Below are positions 19,601 through 29,200 of a stretch of 64,000 bases of DNA, piece by piece. The position numbers and the translations under genes were made by a program. Below the pieces are notes generated by a model. That model was not told the DNA's origin, made no database searches, and saw nothing but the letters and a program-made list of their open reading frames with translations. The stretch spans positions 251,432 through 315,431 of the forward strand of contig JAFGCO010000067.1 of NCBI GenBank assembly GCA_016932575.1, written 5' to 3'. The first letter of the stretch is position 1; each line of letters opens with the position of its first letter. Origin of the DNA: a bacterium (lineage in GTDB: Bacteria > Zhuqueibacterota > QNDG01 > JAFGCO01).

Positions 19601-22600
19601 GCTCCGTCCACACCCCATCCCCCGGCATCTCCCACTTTCACCTGAACCTTTTTATTCATAGGCTCGCCGACCCGGCCGGAAACGTGCTCACTGGAAACCC
19701 GAATTAGCGTATCCGCATTGCTGGACTTGGCGGAAAACCGGTAGAAAAGACCATTCTGTGGAAGACACCAGACTCTTCCGTTAAAGCAGGTGACTTTCAC
19801 GATGTTGTTAAGTTCCCCGGGTTCGGGTCCCAGATAAAGCTTGACTCCCGCATACCCTTCGCTGTTGGTCATGGCCACTGTATCCGGATCCAGATAAGAC
19901 ATGCCCGCAAAATGCCCGTTGCCGTCTTCAATGGTAAATGTCACCGGCTGGAACCCGACCGGTTTGCCCTGCCCGTCCAGCAAACGGATCACAATGAGAT
20001 CCAGCAGGGGTTCGCCGACCACACCTTCTGTGCTGTCCTTGCTGAATTTCTCCAGCCTGGACGCCTTGGACTCGGCACCCAGTGTAAACTTGACAGGACT
20101 TCCGGTTAATGGATCAAAACCATCGGTGGCAACAACTTCCACCAAATCCGGATAGGTTCCATGCAGCAGGGGGGCACAGATATTGGCGGAGGCCACGCCG
20201 TTTGTATTGGTCACAGCTTCGACACTGTCCTTGTTACCTGGAAATTTCCAGTCATGATCATCCCGCGGCGTTCGCGTTCTGAACCAGACCGGATGCTCTT
20301 TTAAAGGACGGTTGTACTGATCGAGCACCTGCACTTTCATGCGCGCCTTCAAAGTATCTCCCACCGGCGCAATGCCGTTTTGTCCTGTATACAGCCGGAT
20401 TTTCTTCGCCTTGTAATAGACGGAATCCATGAATATTTCCTGGGTAAGCGAGCTGACACGGACCTGGACTTTAACCACGCTCGAGGTCTTTCCATACCAG
20501 AGTGTATCCTGCGCAGTTCCGTCTGCGGCTGTCATTTTCGGCTGAGTACCCGTACTTGCGTCTCCCTGGGTAATTTCAAAAAAGACAGGAACATCCTTCA
20601 CAGGATGATTTTTATCGTCAAAAATTTTAACTTTTACATGATTGGGGAGCACATCTTCTACATAATGTTTTTGCTTAATGGGCGGAATCACCTGTATCTT
20701 CTGAATCAATCCGGAGGTAACATGACCCTTGAATTGAAACGGAGATCCGGTAAATCCTGTAAATGTGGCTGTCACAATATTCACCGAATCCATAATGCCC
20801 AGTACAAATTTGGCTGTGGATTTGCCATTTGCATCGGTCATGGCCGCATAGGTCTGCAGACCGCTCGCTTCAAAAACTCCGTCCCCCTCAGTCACATTCC
20901 AGTTCACCGTGACATTGGGTGCGACATTGCCGTACTGATCGGTGACAACGACTGCAAAAGGCTCGGCCAGCGTATCCCGTGCCGCGCCCGATTGCTCTGA
21001 TGGATCCAATGCGGTGATATATTTCGGGGCTGATGCCGTTCCGAAAGCCGTGCATGTTTTCTCCTCGGTCACACCAAATGCACGCGCGGTTATCACATTG
21101 GCCCCCACCTTTTCACCCAGGGTCCATGAAGTCGATGCAATGCCATCAATATTTGTAAACAATGTTTCGACCGTATCGACTCCCACCGGGTAATAAGTAC
21201 TGTTCTGTGTCAGCAGAATTTTGTCCAGTTTAACGCCGTTATGGCCTTTATAAATTTTTAATTTGTGCATTCCCGAATTCAGTTCGCGATGAAACGGCTG
21301 TCCCTTTTTCAACCGAATACGGTCCCATTTAAAATCATACGGATCACTCGAGAAATTTTCATCCAGTACCCAGTACAGCCCGTTATTCAGATTCGAGGGA
21401 GCGCCATCCAGTTGTACCCATAAAATGGAACTGTACCAGGCTTCTGCAACCGCCCGCGTCCAAAAATAATAATCACCCGCTTCCGGTACATAAAAATTAA
21501 ACTCCACATAACCACTTTGAGCCGTTCCGCTTACAAATTCCACATATTTGCCCCGGGAGGCCGATAAATGCTGAGGCGCCAGAATCGTAGACGCCTGTTG
21601 CACAATCTTTCCCCATTCCGCTTCCATGCGAATGTGGTTCTGGACAGCCGGAGGCGCCGATATGGAACCACCGGTTTTATCTTCGGTCAGGTAAAAATAA
21701 ACCGGCCAGTGACTGACAGGATTCTTGTTGCCATCCGTAACCTGTGCCCGCACAGGATCCGGCAGCTCTGTCTTTACCTGAGCCTCATTAACGGCCGGAC
21801 AAAGAAGCGTGAATTCTCTTCCGGCATCGATGCTGCTGAGTGTGCCAAAGCATTTGACATTGTTATTCCGGCCTGTGATGCCGTAAAGACCGCTCAAATA
21901 GAGACCGGCATAGGTTCTGCCGGAAGCCGTATGTTCTTTTTCTGTATCATACAGCGATCCCTCTCCTGCCTGCTCGCTGTTGACAAACACATCAAATCGG
22001 TTGACCAGTTCATTGCTCCAGTCCACCACCACTTTCAAAGTATCATCCTTGCTCGGATATTTTGGATTTCCCGAATTGTCCTTGATAATGTAGGGAACAC
22101 TTGCGACAAATTTATCTGCACTGCCGTTGGAAAGTGTCCATAAATAAATGGACTGATAGACCGTTCTGATAAAAATGACATACCCGTCCGCATTGGATTG
22201 ATCGCTGTTCAGCATACAGGCAATACCGCCGTTATCAATTTCCGGCGGATTGCCAAAAGTGACTTCATTCCCCCAAACCAATTGGATTGTTGAGGGATTA
22301 TAAGCGCCTTTATAAACCGCCACAGAGCCGGGCCAGTTCTTATTGCTGCGTCCGTTGGTAAATTCCCCGATCAATCCGGGACGATCATCGAGTTTGTAGT
22401 CATTCGCATCATAATTCCACATGGTCATGTCATCAAAACAATCCCACCGCATTTCCCTTTCCGGCAGAACAACTTCGACTTCCTTGGACCACACACCCGC
22501 ATTGCCCCAGTCGTCTATTGCACGAATATAAAAATAATATTTCTGTCCGCTGCTCAAATTTGTCACCACAAATGTTTCCGGTGAACCGGACTGAAGAGGC

Positions 22601-24213
22601 GTGGGCAGACCGGTCACGACAGGTGCATTTTCGATGTCATCATCCGACGTCAACGAGATTGGAGATGCGCGCATATCGTATCGTGAGGCAGTGCCCTCAT
22701 AACCATCGTCGCCTGTGGCTTCCCATCGAAGCGTGACACTGTTGTAATTGATTTCAATATCATCAAATCCCAGAATGGTGCCCGGCTTGATTGCGTCACC
22801 CCCGAAAAGGGCATTAAATTTCGTGACCATGGCTGCATTGCCCGGGGGCGAGCCGGAAGCGTCTCTGAACAAAACACCGGAATAAAAAGGTTCGGAATAA
22901 TAGGTTCCGGCAACATCTCGAATCGTGGTCACAGGGGATCCATTAATCATGATATCAAACGAGTTTGATCCACTCTTGTCATGCCTGAAATTGACTTTGA
23001 ACCGGTCTCCGGGGCCATATTGCTGAACGCCGGTAATCGAGTGAATCGAATTTTCCGCCTGACCATTATTGATCGTCCATAACCGAAGCGTTCCTCCGGT
23101 AATCCAGAGCAGGTAACCATCCGCGTCACCGGGAGTCGTGTCGTTGAGCCCTATGGCCATTCCGAAGAGATTGAAATTGGTCGCATCGTCATGAAATGTC
23201 ATTTCAACGGTTGCTGCATTTTCACTTAAGGGCCAGACTGCCAGATTGTCCCAGGCCGTACCTGTCGCGCTGTTGCAGTAAATCACTTCATCGTATGTCT
23301 GGCCACTCGTTCCTGAAAGCCGAATGGTAGAGGTTGCCCGCCATCGGTTCGAGCCGTGAAGACCACCTGCCGCCCGGTCAAAATTATCAATCATTCCCGG
23401 CACAATAAAACTGTACACCACAGGGAACAATATTTCTTCAGCCAGTGCCTGATAGCCGGTTGAATTTGGATGTGTCGGATCAATATCCACTGAAAAATAA
23501 GTGTCCATATTCGCCAAAAACAGCGTATATGTATCCACCAGCTTAACCCTCGGATTGTCTGCCGGCAGGGTCCAGTTGGCATGATCATTAATCATGGCCC
23601 TGATTTTAGAATTATACGTGCTGATTCTCTGGTTGATTTCCGGATAGGCAATGCCCTGCCCCTCATCTTCTGCCTTGGGGATAATGGTACATAAAAGAAT
23701 GTGTTTAATCTCAGAATAATCCAGCAAAATATTCATCAACCGGTAAAGCCGGTGTACAATGGTTCCTGGCGTGCTGTAATCCCCGATTTCCGTGGATAAT
23801 ACCATATCATTCGTGCCCAGGTGCAATATGACCATTTCCGGAATGGAATCCGGATGCATGTTATCCAGCATCACCTGAATATCATAGGTACTGTCCGGTA
23901 AAAAATGACCAATCCGGGCCGCATCACGAAAATATCCCTCATAGGGCTGATCATGATATTTGACAATATACTTCGGATTGGCTGGCTGGGGTCCCACAAA
24001 ATTAATACTGACATTTTGCGCGATGAGTTTATTATAGAGGCGGTCCCGGTATCCATGGGTTCCGGCGGGAAGTTCACCAGAAAATTTTCCCCAGGTGATG
24101 GAATTTCCCAGGGGCATAATGGTGACTTGCCCCCTTAATCCGGAAAATGAAAATAACAGGATAGATAATAAGAGTAAGTGGATACCAATACGATCGATTT
24201 TTAAAAACTTCAT
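16612..24213 (-). CDS. Giant secreted SGNH-hydrolase protein with invasin-like Ig repeats and sorting tail
   Basis: 2533 residues from the ATG at 24213, chosen over longer in-frame starts because AGGGGG lies 6 bases upstream and a signal peptide follows at once (IGIHLLLLSILLFSFSGLRG). SGNH hydrolase at about 28-270: MPLGNSITWG, HLGTNDMVL, DPTHPNSTGY. Then a LamG-like domain, FN3 (TLRWEATGDDGYEG), a second LamG-like domain, and a CBM6/35-like carbohydrate-binding region (about 860-1020, YVEFNFYVPEAGDYYFWTR). From about 1040 to 2150 come roughly ten Big_1/invasin-type Ig domains, each with 'V.V.D..GN.V....V.F.V..G' and 'T...G.A......G'. Two cadherin-like domains, FN3 and a tail (NYPNPFNPITTI, ends KRMVKMK) finish it. 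Likely a surface esterase on a long stalk. Confidence 0.85.
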   Translation of the reverse strand: MKFLKIDRIGIHLLLLSILLFSFSGLRGQVTIMPLGNSITWGKFSGELPAGTHGYRDRLYNKLIAQNVSINFVGPQPANPKYIVKYHDQPYEGYFRDAARIGHFLPDSTYDIQVMLDNMHPDSIPEMVILHLGTNDMVLSTEIGDYSTPGTIVHRLYRLMNILLDYSEIKHILLCTIIPKAEDEGQGIAYPEINQRISTYNSKIRAMINDHANWTLPADNPRVKLVDTYTLFLANMDTYFSVDIDPTHPNSTGYQALAEEILFPVVYSFIVPGMIDNFDRAAGGLHGSNRWRATSTIRLSGTSGQTYDEVIYCNSATGTAWDNLAVWPLSENAATVEMTFHDDATNFNLFGMAIGLNDTTPGDADGYLLWITGGTLRLWTINNGQAENSIHSITGVQQYGPGDRFKVNFRHDKSGSNSFDIMINGSPVTTIRDVAGTYYSEPFYSGVLFRDASGSPPGNAAMVTKFNALFGGDAIKPGTILGFDDIEINYNSVTLRWEATGDDGYEGTASRYDMRASPISLTSDDDIENAPVVTGLPTPLQSGSPETFVVTNLSSGQKYYFYIRAIDDWGNAGVWSKEVEVVLPEREMRWDCFDDMTMWNYDANDYKLDDRPGLIGEFTNGRSNKNWPGSVAVYKGAYNPSTIQLVWGNEVTFGNPPEIDNGGIACMLNSDQSNADGYVIFIRTVYQSIYLWTLSNGSADKFVASVPYIIKDNSGNPKYPSKDDTLKVVVDWSNELVNRFDVFVNSEQAGEGSLYDTEKEHTASGRTYAGLYLSGLYGITGRNNNVKCFGTLSSIDAGREFTLLCPAVNEAQVKTELPDPVRAQVTDGNKNPVSHWPVYFYLTEDKTGGSISAPPAVQNHIRMEAEWGKIVQQASTILAPQHLSASRGKYVEFVSGTAQSGYVEFNFYVPEAGDYYFWTRAVAEAWYSSILWVQLDGAPSNLNNGLYWVLDENFSSDPYDFKWDRIRLKKGQPFHRELNSGMHKLKIYKGHNGVKLDKILLTQNSTYYPVGVDTVETLFTNIDGIASTSWTLGEKVGANVITARAFGVTEEKTCTAFGTASAPKYITALDPSEQSGAARDTLAEPFAVVVTDQYGNVAPNVTVNWNVTEGDGVFEASGLQTYAAMTDANGKSTAKFVLGIMDSVNIVTATFTGFTGSPFQFKGHVTSGLIQKIQVIPPIKQKHYVEDVLPNHVKVKIFDDKNHPVKDVPVFFEITQGDASTGTQPKMTAADGTAQDTLWYGKTSSVVKVQVRVSSLTQEIFMDSVYYKAKKIRLYTGQNGIAPVGDTLKARMKVQVLDQYNRPLKEHPVWFRTRTPRDDHDWKFPGNKDSVEAVTNTNGVASANICAPLLHGTYPDLVEVVATDGFDPLTGSPVKFTLGAESKASRLEKFSKDSTEGVVGEPLLDLIVIRLLDGQGKPVGFQPVTFTIEDGNGHFAGMSYLDPDTVAMTNSEGYAGVKLYLGPEPGELNNIVKVTCFNGRVWCLPQNGLFYRFSAKSSNADTLIRVSSEHVSGRVGEPMNKKVQVKVGDAGGWGVDGASVTFSVLSGGGFLDGSDDTTKVVISQSAEGIASVQWTLGTKTGTDNNVLEAKAFNGLVPLNGSPILYYASGLAGDVDPDTSKIETSGSTIASGKDTCWITVTLRDQYANPVSGKEIKIKVTGGINYYDTQIGPTNTQGQATGHLISPNSGEKIIEATVLGDNIKLSENTAVNFDPNNASKIQPIYTPTQIGNVGTICRDSLAVKVTDVMGNSVANKRVYFEVVGEKGGYLIKTEDISDVDGIAATYLIFGQETGEYIVRAVANDPYGNPLDGSPAYFSLSAKEGVPVSIFAVSGDKQEGPAGSILPDPLVVGVHDVNGQPVAGVHVQFAVESGDGQIVTLLPVKTDIYGYANAYIRAGTKMNTTCWVKASGANNLALSGAPVRFSAKSVSGIGSQLMKISGDEQTGKVGETLPNPITVQVTDAYGNAVSNKPVVFTVVQGEANFGGETSVTVISNASGLATQALTLGYTTGNVRVQVSGTLLDGSPLTFSEEVTTAQADVMIPVSDLTLAASINNYLPSSIKVQVQDKYGNGVPDVSVYFTRDEGEGQLVDAATLSDFGDQIATSNENGIAEIQYMAGSSTGVCRIRAISGVHTLQFVITIRMNASLPVLNKAIISNVYSVQENDQLNPLNVLLSATDADGDVLHFEVEHIGAPDLPETMLLLSESALTARVRWVPRLDDAGTYQFIARVVDSNGGHDDKQFNVAVLNAAQAPEIIDHVPVAMDTELVAGQEHRFWIDVRDPDYDALTYSWKLDGLPIGDNSSLLVWFIPQNLAEHVCTITASASDGLLNTNHSWNVEVLPPTIVEVTDFFAEFDTRKGWVKIFWSASQEPKDTGYEIYRSTRENGQYIRLNRDPILPNAEKKYQFEDQNVKAGAQYFYKLVDVNQDEKMNEHGPILIQIPKPDAFVLDQNYPNPFNPITTIRYEVPGRDHVKILIFNIRGQVVITLVDQEMEPGYYQEKWDGRDSMGHEVSTGLYLYRLQSQNKTITKRMVKMK

Positions 24214-24824
24214 GGTTTTCCCCCTAAGGTATGAACATACAGATCTAAAGGACGATCCAAAACAGGCAAAAATAATGCCATGGGTCATCAATTTTCAAGC
24301 AAAGCTATCTTCAATATTTTTTGATGTTTAAAAATTTATTTATTCACGAATGACGCTTATGAAAAATAAAATGTCTTTTTCCTTTACAAAAAAATCTGGA
24401 AACATCATAACATATTAATAATTTTGCGTTTATCATATTGCAAATTTGATTCTGCTGTTTCGAATGTCCATTTTATTTCATTACGTGAGGATTATTTGAA
24501 TGATATTTCCTTATCGGTTTTGCATCTTTTCAGCGTACGCTTCTCTGCGTTTGAAGGATTAAACCTTCAAAAAATAAGCCATCTGGTCGTTTTTCGACCA
24601 ACCTGATTTTTTTCTTCACACTGCTTCTGTCATGAATGATTCAACCTTATATGGCCACACAGAAAAACTCATCATGGAATTCATCAGACTTACATCAACA
24701 ACAGTTGCCCTGATCGGTTATCTTGGCTTTATCTGAAAGATAAATATAATCAACCAATTCCAACAAATCAACAAAAAAGTGTATCACGTTGAGACAGTTC
24801 GACAAGAAAATTGAAAAGGATTAT
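24214..24824. other. 611-base intergenic region with tandem hairpins
   Basis: AT-rich gap between the giant esterase and the M1 peptidase genes. No convincing gene. It holds two adjacent hairpins, TTGAAGG/CCTTCAA (24551-24570) and TGGTCG/CGACCA (24584-24600), followed on the plus strand by seven T (24607-24613), which look like the end of a short plus-strand transcript. A 60-codon plus ORF (24424-24606) runs into the hairpin and does not look coding. Promoters for the esterase are expected here, but no clear consensus was found. Confidence 0.4.
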
Positions 24825-26780
24825 TTATCGGATCACAGTAATTTTTTGCTGCATACAATAATTGTCTGCACGTAATTCCAAAATATACATCCCTGAAGCC
24901 ACCCGCCGGCCCGATGTATTCCGGCCATCCCAAAAAACCGAATAGGTTTCCGGAATCTGATTTTGATTGATCAGGGTTCGAATTTTCTGTCCCCGTAAAT
25001 TAAAAATGGCAATTTCAACAGACCAGTCCGCACGATTCCATGGTAAAATATATTGAATCATTGCCTGACCTTCACACGGATTGGGAGAAACAGGCAGCAG
25101 CTTTGGTTTGGACAGGACATACTCAGGCACCATATTCTGCACCAGCGTGTCGGTCATCAGCACCCATCCCTCCGGATCAATCTGTATTCCGGTCGCTGAA
25201 TCAGGCAGCATAAAGGTGAATCGATGTGAGTAAGAAGAAATCCAAAGAGTGGTATCAACACCGCCCTCCGGACCCTGAATCTGCATATGAATCGGCATAT
25301 GAAAGAGATCATGTCCTTGTTCAATCATCATACGAATCCGATAACCGCCATTGTCCAACCGATCATTTTTCCAACCATAGGCCAGTTGCATGTACCCTGT
25401 CCGATAAATCCACTCTTCGAAAAACCAGTCCAGGGATTTTCCGTACACGGATTCACAAACCTTTCGAAATTCATGAATGCTTGCGTTTCTATATTTATAT
25501 TGTGTATAATACTCTGATAAAATCTTAAAAAACGGATCTTCTCCCACTACGCCTCGCAGCATATGCAGCACCCAGGCACCTTTGATATAGGTGATTGCCC
25601 AGTTAAACAAAGATTCACGCGGCGGATCGTAAATCGGAAAATCAAACTCGGATGTTTGTTCAAAATAGGCCCGTCTGTTGTTTTGCATATGAGAACGAAA
25701 GACGGCTTCACCATAAAAATATTCTGTAAAAAGCATTTGCGAATACGTAGCAAACCCCTCATTCAACCAGATTTCCGGCCAATCGCTCAACGTAACCGCA
25801 TCCCCCCACCACATATGTGCCAGCTCATGGACAAATCCGCTCTCCATCGATCCATCGCCCCGGAACCAGTTTTGAATCACTGTTGTCATGGTTTGATGTT
25901 CCATGCCTCCGAACCAGGCCTTGGAAACCGTGGCCGTGCCGTATTTCTCAAAAGGATAGGAACCGAAAGTGCCTGTAAAAAAGGCCATGGCTGTTTTCAT
26001 ATTCTTCACATCGATTTTAGACTTGGCTGAATCTTCAGCAAAGACATAATATGGCATTTCAAGAGAATCGCCTGTTTCGGTAACAAACCAGTGAGACCAG
26101 ACGCTGTATTCATCTGACATGGTGACACAAATCAGATAAGTGGCCACAGGATATTCCGTCAACCAATGGAATGTCTCAAACAAACCGTCCACGGACACTG
26201 TACGGCTTTGTATAAGTCCAATGGAAGCCGCTTCAACTCCAGCAGGTACAGTGATGAATAATTCGGCTGTGGCCTTATCCCAGGGCACATCATGACACGG
26301 AAACCAGTACCTCGCTTCCTCCGGTTCTGACATGGTATACGCACATCGATCATAAAAATAAAACCCCTGCTCATCAGGTTCCCCATGATAATGTATCCTG
26401 ATTGAAAATGTGTCATCGGCCGAAATCGTCCGGGGAAAAACAAGACTCAGCGTCTCGCTGCGATGTTCAAATGCAACGGATTCGCTTCGCAGATGAATCC
26501 TGTCCGCTGTCAAATCGCCCATCTCTAGATCGATGCCCTCCAATGTCTTCAGGGCCCGGCATGTCAGAGTGACCGATCCTGAAAATGCACTGGACTGAAA
26601 GGGAAAATTCAAATCGAGCCGGTAATGCAGGACATCAAAGACATCCGTACTGTCAAACTGGGGCTTGGCCAGACCGGGGTGAACATGATAAACAGAACCG
26701 GTTTTCTGTTCAAAAGCACGGTTTTGCCCAAAAACCGGCATGATGATAAGCATGGTAAATAAAATGCTATTTTTACTCAT
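24825..26780 (-). CDS. Secreted M1-family aminopeptidase with C-terminal sorting tail
   Basis: 651 residues from ATG 26780 (an in-frame TTG at 26807 is possible, but the signal peptide SILFTMLIIMPVFG starts at the ATG). A gluzincin M1 metallopeptidase: GGMEHQ exopeptidase motif, then zinc site HELAH at 318-322 and the third ligand E341 in WLNEGFA, with the usual 18 residues between. N-terminal beta domain at about 35-230 (YRLDLNFPFQSSAFSGSVTL). It removes N-terminal residues from peptides outside the cytoplasm. The tail (SPNPCEGQAMIQYILPW, ends KITVIR) is a diverged version of that on neighbouring secreted proteins; the usual 'NPFN' is 'NPCE' here. It starts 69 bases after the stop of RNase R. 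No clear Shine-Dalgarno. Confidence 0.9.
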   Translation of the reverse strand: MSKNSILFTMLIIMPVFGQNRAFEQKTGSVYHVHPGLAKPQFDSTDVFDVLHYRLDLNFPFQSSAFSGSVTLTCRALKTLEGIDLEMGDLTADRIHLRSESVAFEHRSETLSLVFPRTISADDTFSIRIHYHGEPDEQGFYFYDRCAYTMSEPEEARYWFPCHDVPWDKATAELFITVPAGVEAASIGLIQSRTVSVDGLFETFHWLTEYPVATYLICVTMSDEYSVWSHWFVTETGDSLEMPYYVFAEDSAKSKIDVKNMKTAMAFFTGTFGSYPFEKYGTATVSKAWFGGMEHQTMTTVIQNWFRGDGSMESGFVHELAHMWWGDAVTLSDWPEIWLNEGFATYSQMLFTEYFYGEAVFRSHMQNNRRAYFEQTSEFDFPIYDPPRESLFNWAITYIKGAWVLHMLRGVVGEDPFFKILSEYYTQYKYRNASIHEFRKVCESVYGKSLDWFFEEWIYRTGYMQLAYGWKNDRLDNGGYRIRMMIEQGHDLFHMPIHMQIQGPEGGVDTTLWISSYSHRFTFMLPDSATGIQIDPEGWVLMTDTLVQNMVPEYVLSKPKLLPVSPNPCEGQAMIQYILPWNRADWSVEIAIFNLRGQKIRTLINQNQIPETYSVFWDGRNTSGRRVASGMYILELRADNYCMQQKITVIR

Positions 26781-26849
26781 ATTCACAGTTTTCTGAAAAC
26801 CGATCAACCATTTCGTAACAGTTTTAAAATAAGCCGAGACAGCATTTTT

Positions 26850-29102
26850 TCAGGCCAACGGCCTTCGTCCTCTCCTGTTTTTCTTTTTACGCTTAACCTT
26901 TGATTCCTGATCCTCAGCATCAACCAAAACAAAATCAAGTTTTCTCATTTCCCGATGCACCCGCACCACCTGTACCCGGACCGGATCTCCCAGCTGATAG
27001 ATCCTGCCCGTCATTTCTCCTTTCAGTCGCCAACGCTTTTCATCATAGACATAGTAATCATCCTGTAAATCCCGAACTGCCACCAGACCCTCCACTAATA
27101 ATTCGGTAATTTCCACAAAAAATCCAAAGGAAGTCACACCTGAAATAATTCCGTCAAATTCTGCACCCAGGTGATCGGACATAAAGTCCACCTGCTTTGC
27201 ACGAATCGACTCCCGTTCCGCTTCTTGCGCCACAATTTCCCGTTCCGTGGACTGAGCAGCGATTTGAGCGAGGGTCGGCTTGATATTAAGTTTTTGCGGG
27301 TCTGTCTGCAGATATGATTTCAACAGGCGGTGTACCATTAAATCAGGATAACGGCGAATCGGAGAAGTAAAGTGTGTATAATCCTTAAACGCCAGACCAA
27401 AATGACCTGTATTGGCAGTCGAATAAATGGCTTTCATCATGGTACGGACAGCAACTTCATCAATGACGGTCCTGTGCCCGGGATCTGAAATGCCATTTAA
27501 AAACTGCTGAAATTTTTTAGAAGTCACCTTCTTGCCCGGATCGAATTCATACCCGAAGGGCCGCACGAAATCCATAAATTTTTTCATTTTTTCCTGGGTG
27601 GGCTTTTGATGCACGCGATAAATAAAAGGATATTTTTTACCGGTGGATTGCCGAATCTGACGGATATGACCGGCCACTGTTTGATTGGCCAGCAACATAA
27701 ACGATTCGATCAAACGGTGGCTGTCATAACGGGCCCGCACACCCAATGCCACGGGCTTCCCTTTATCATCGAGTTGAACATCGGGTTCCGGTGCATCAAA
27801 ATCAATATATCCCTGCTCTTGCCAGTTTTCAAACAAGATTTGACTCAATGCGTGCATTTGTTTCAGGGTTTGACATAATGTCTCAAAAGATAGCAGCCCG
27901 ATTTCATTTGATTCATTGATCCCGAATTCCTGATACAAATCCCTGAAACTGGAATCCGGGGCATCCAGTATTTTCTGGGCTTGAATATAGCTCAGCCGGA
28001 TCTTGCTTTGAATTAACGATTCCTTAATTTGATAATCAATGATCCCGCCCCCGGGGGTCAGCTCAAAAAGCACACTGAAAGCAAGCCGGTCAGCCCGGGG
28101 TTTAAGGCTGCATAACTGATTAGAAAGCCTTTCCGGCAGCATGGGAAATACACGATCCACCAAATAAACACTTGTCCCTCGTGATAATGCTTCATGGTCG
28201 ACAGGCGAACCCATCTTGACAAAAGCACTCACATCCGCAATATGAACGCCCAGCTGATAATTCCCATTCTCCATGGAAACCAGCGAAACCGCATCATCAA
28301 AATCCTTGGCATCTTCCGGATCGATTGTAAAGGTCAGCCAGTCTCGGCAATCCAGTCGGCAGTCAATTTCTTCCCGTGTTATTTTTTCAGACAGGGACGC
28401 CGCTGCATTTTCCACTTTATCAGAAAAACAAGACGGCAGGTTAAATTCGCTGGCAATGGAAAGCACATCCACACCGGGTTCATCAGGATAACCCAGCACT
28501 TCAACAATGCGGCCTTCCGGCATCCGTGCCGCTTCGCCCCAATCGACAATTTCCGCAATCACTTTATGACCTGGTGAAGCAGAGCCGCAATGATCCGGCG
28601 CAATATAAATGTCGCGCGTGACTTTAAAATCATCGGGAACAACATAGGAATAGGCATTGGACTCAACATAAACGCCGACAAGACGGTCCCGGCCCCGCTC
28701 CAAAACTTCCCGTACTTTACCTTCCGGCAGCTTTCCAGCGGAATGTGCCCATAACTCTACCCGGATACAATCACCGTGCAACGCCGATCCCATACTTTTC
28801 TGGCTGATAAAAACATCTTCGCCGCCGTCTTCGCGAATAAGAAATCCATATCCCTGAGCCTTCACATGCAGCTTTCCTGTCAACATTGCAGGTTTGACAT
28901 ATTTACCAAATTGATTTCCTTTATAACGAGATACTTTTCCGGATTCCGTCAGAAATTTTAACAGCTCGCGAAACGCACGGTAATCCCGGTTTTGCACGCC
29001 CAGCTCCCGTGACAGCATCCGAGTTTTGAAGCATTTTTTCGGATGCTGATCCAGAAATTGAATCACCTTCTTTTCATACTTTTTCCTGATACCTTGTGAC
29101 AT
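26850..29102 (-). CDS. rnr: Ribonuclease R
   Basis: 750 residues from ATG 29102 (a GTG at 29129 is less likely). An RNB-family 3'-5' exoribonuclease that degrades structured RNA. Domains in order: N-terminal helix-turn-helix (about 10-60), cold-shock domains (about 65-215), RNB catalytic domain with the Asp cluster TIDPEDAKDFDDAVS near residue 260, and a C-terminal S1 domain (AEFDGIISGVTSFGFFVEI, about 650-725) followed by a basic tail KVKRKKKNRRGRR. The HFTSPIRRYPDL motif is present. All metal-binding Asp residues are in place. It is downstream of the two-component genes on the same strand (98-base gap). Confidence 0.96.
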   Translation of the reverse strand: MSQGIRKKYEKKVIQFLDQHPKKCFKTRMLSRELGVQNRDYRAFRELLKFLTESGKVSRYKGNQFGKYVKPAMLTGKLHVKAQGYGFLIREDGGEDVFISQKSMGSALHGDCIRVELWAHSAGKLPEGKVREVLERGRDRLVGVYVESNAYSYVVPDDFKVTRDIYIAPDHCGSASPGHKVIAEIVDWGEAARMPEGRIVEVLGYPDEPGVDVLSIASEFNLPSCFSDKVENAAASLSEKITREEIDCRLDCRDWLTFTIDPEDAKDFDDAVSLVSMENGNYQLGVHIADVSAFVKMGSPVDHEALSRGTSVYLVDRVFPMLPERLSNQLCSLKPRADRLAFSVLFELTPGGGIIDYQIKESLIQSKIRLSYIQAQKILDAPDSSFRDLYQEFGINESNEIGLLSFETLCQTLKQMHALSQILFENWQEQGYIDFDAPEPDVQLDDKGKPVALGVRARYDSHRLIESFMLLANQTVAGHIRQIRQSTGKKYPFIYRVHQKPTQEKMKKFMDFVRPFGYEFDPGKKVTSKKFQQFLNGISDPGHRTVIDEVAVRTMMKAIYSTANTGHFGLAFKDYTHFTSPIRRYPDLMVHRLLKSYLQTDPQKLNIKPTLAQIAAQSTEREIVAQEAERESIRAKQVDFMSDHLGAEFDGIISGVTSFGFFVEITELLVEGLVAVRDLQDDYYVYDEKRWRLKGEMTGRIYQLGDPVRVQVVRVHREMRKLDFVLVDAEDQESKVKRKKKNRRGRRPLA

Positions 29103-29200
29103 ATCATCGCCTGACTGCCGATAGGGCACTTATTATGCTTATCAAATGATTAAATTGGCCGGAAATAAGAGAAGAGCAAAATCCTTGATTCGTAAACGTT

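Noticed and set aside
20380-21000. 206-codon plus-strand ORF
   Set aside because: Antisense shadow within the Ig-repeat region of the giant esterase.
16612-24213. Ig-repeat DNA as a CRISPR-like or tandem DNA repeat
   Set aside because: Repeats are visible at protein level only; nucleotide copies are too diverged.
24424-24606. 60-codon plus-strand ORF in the intergenic region
   Set aside because: No ribosome site, and it runs into a terminator-like hairpin.
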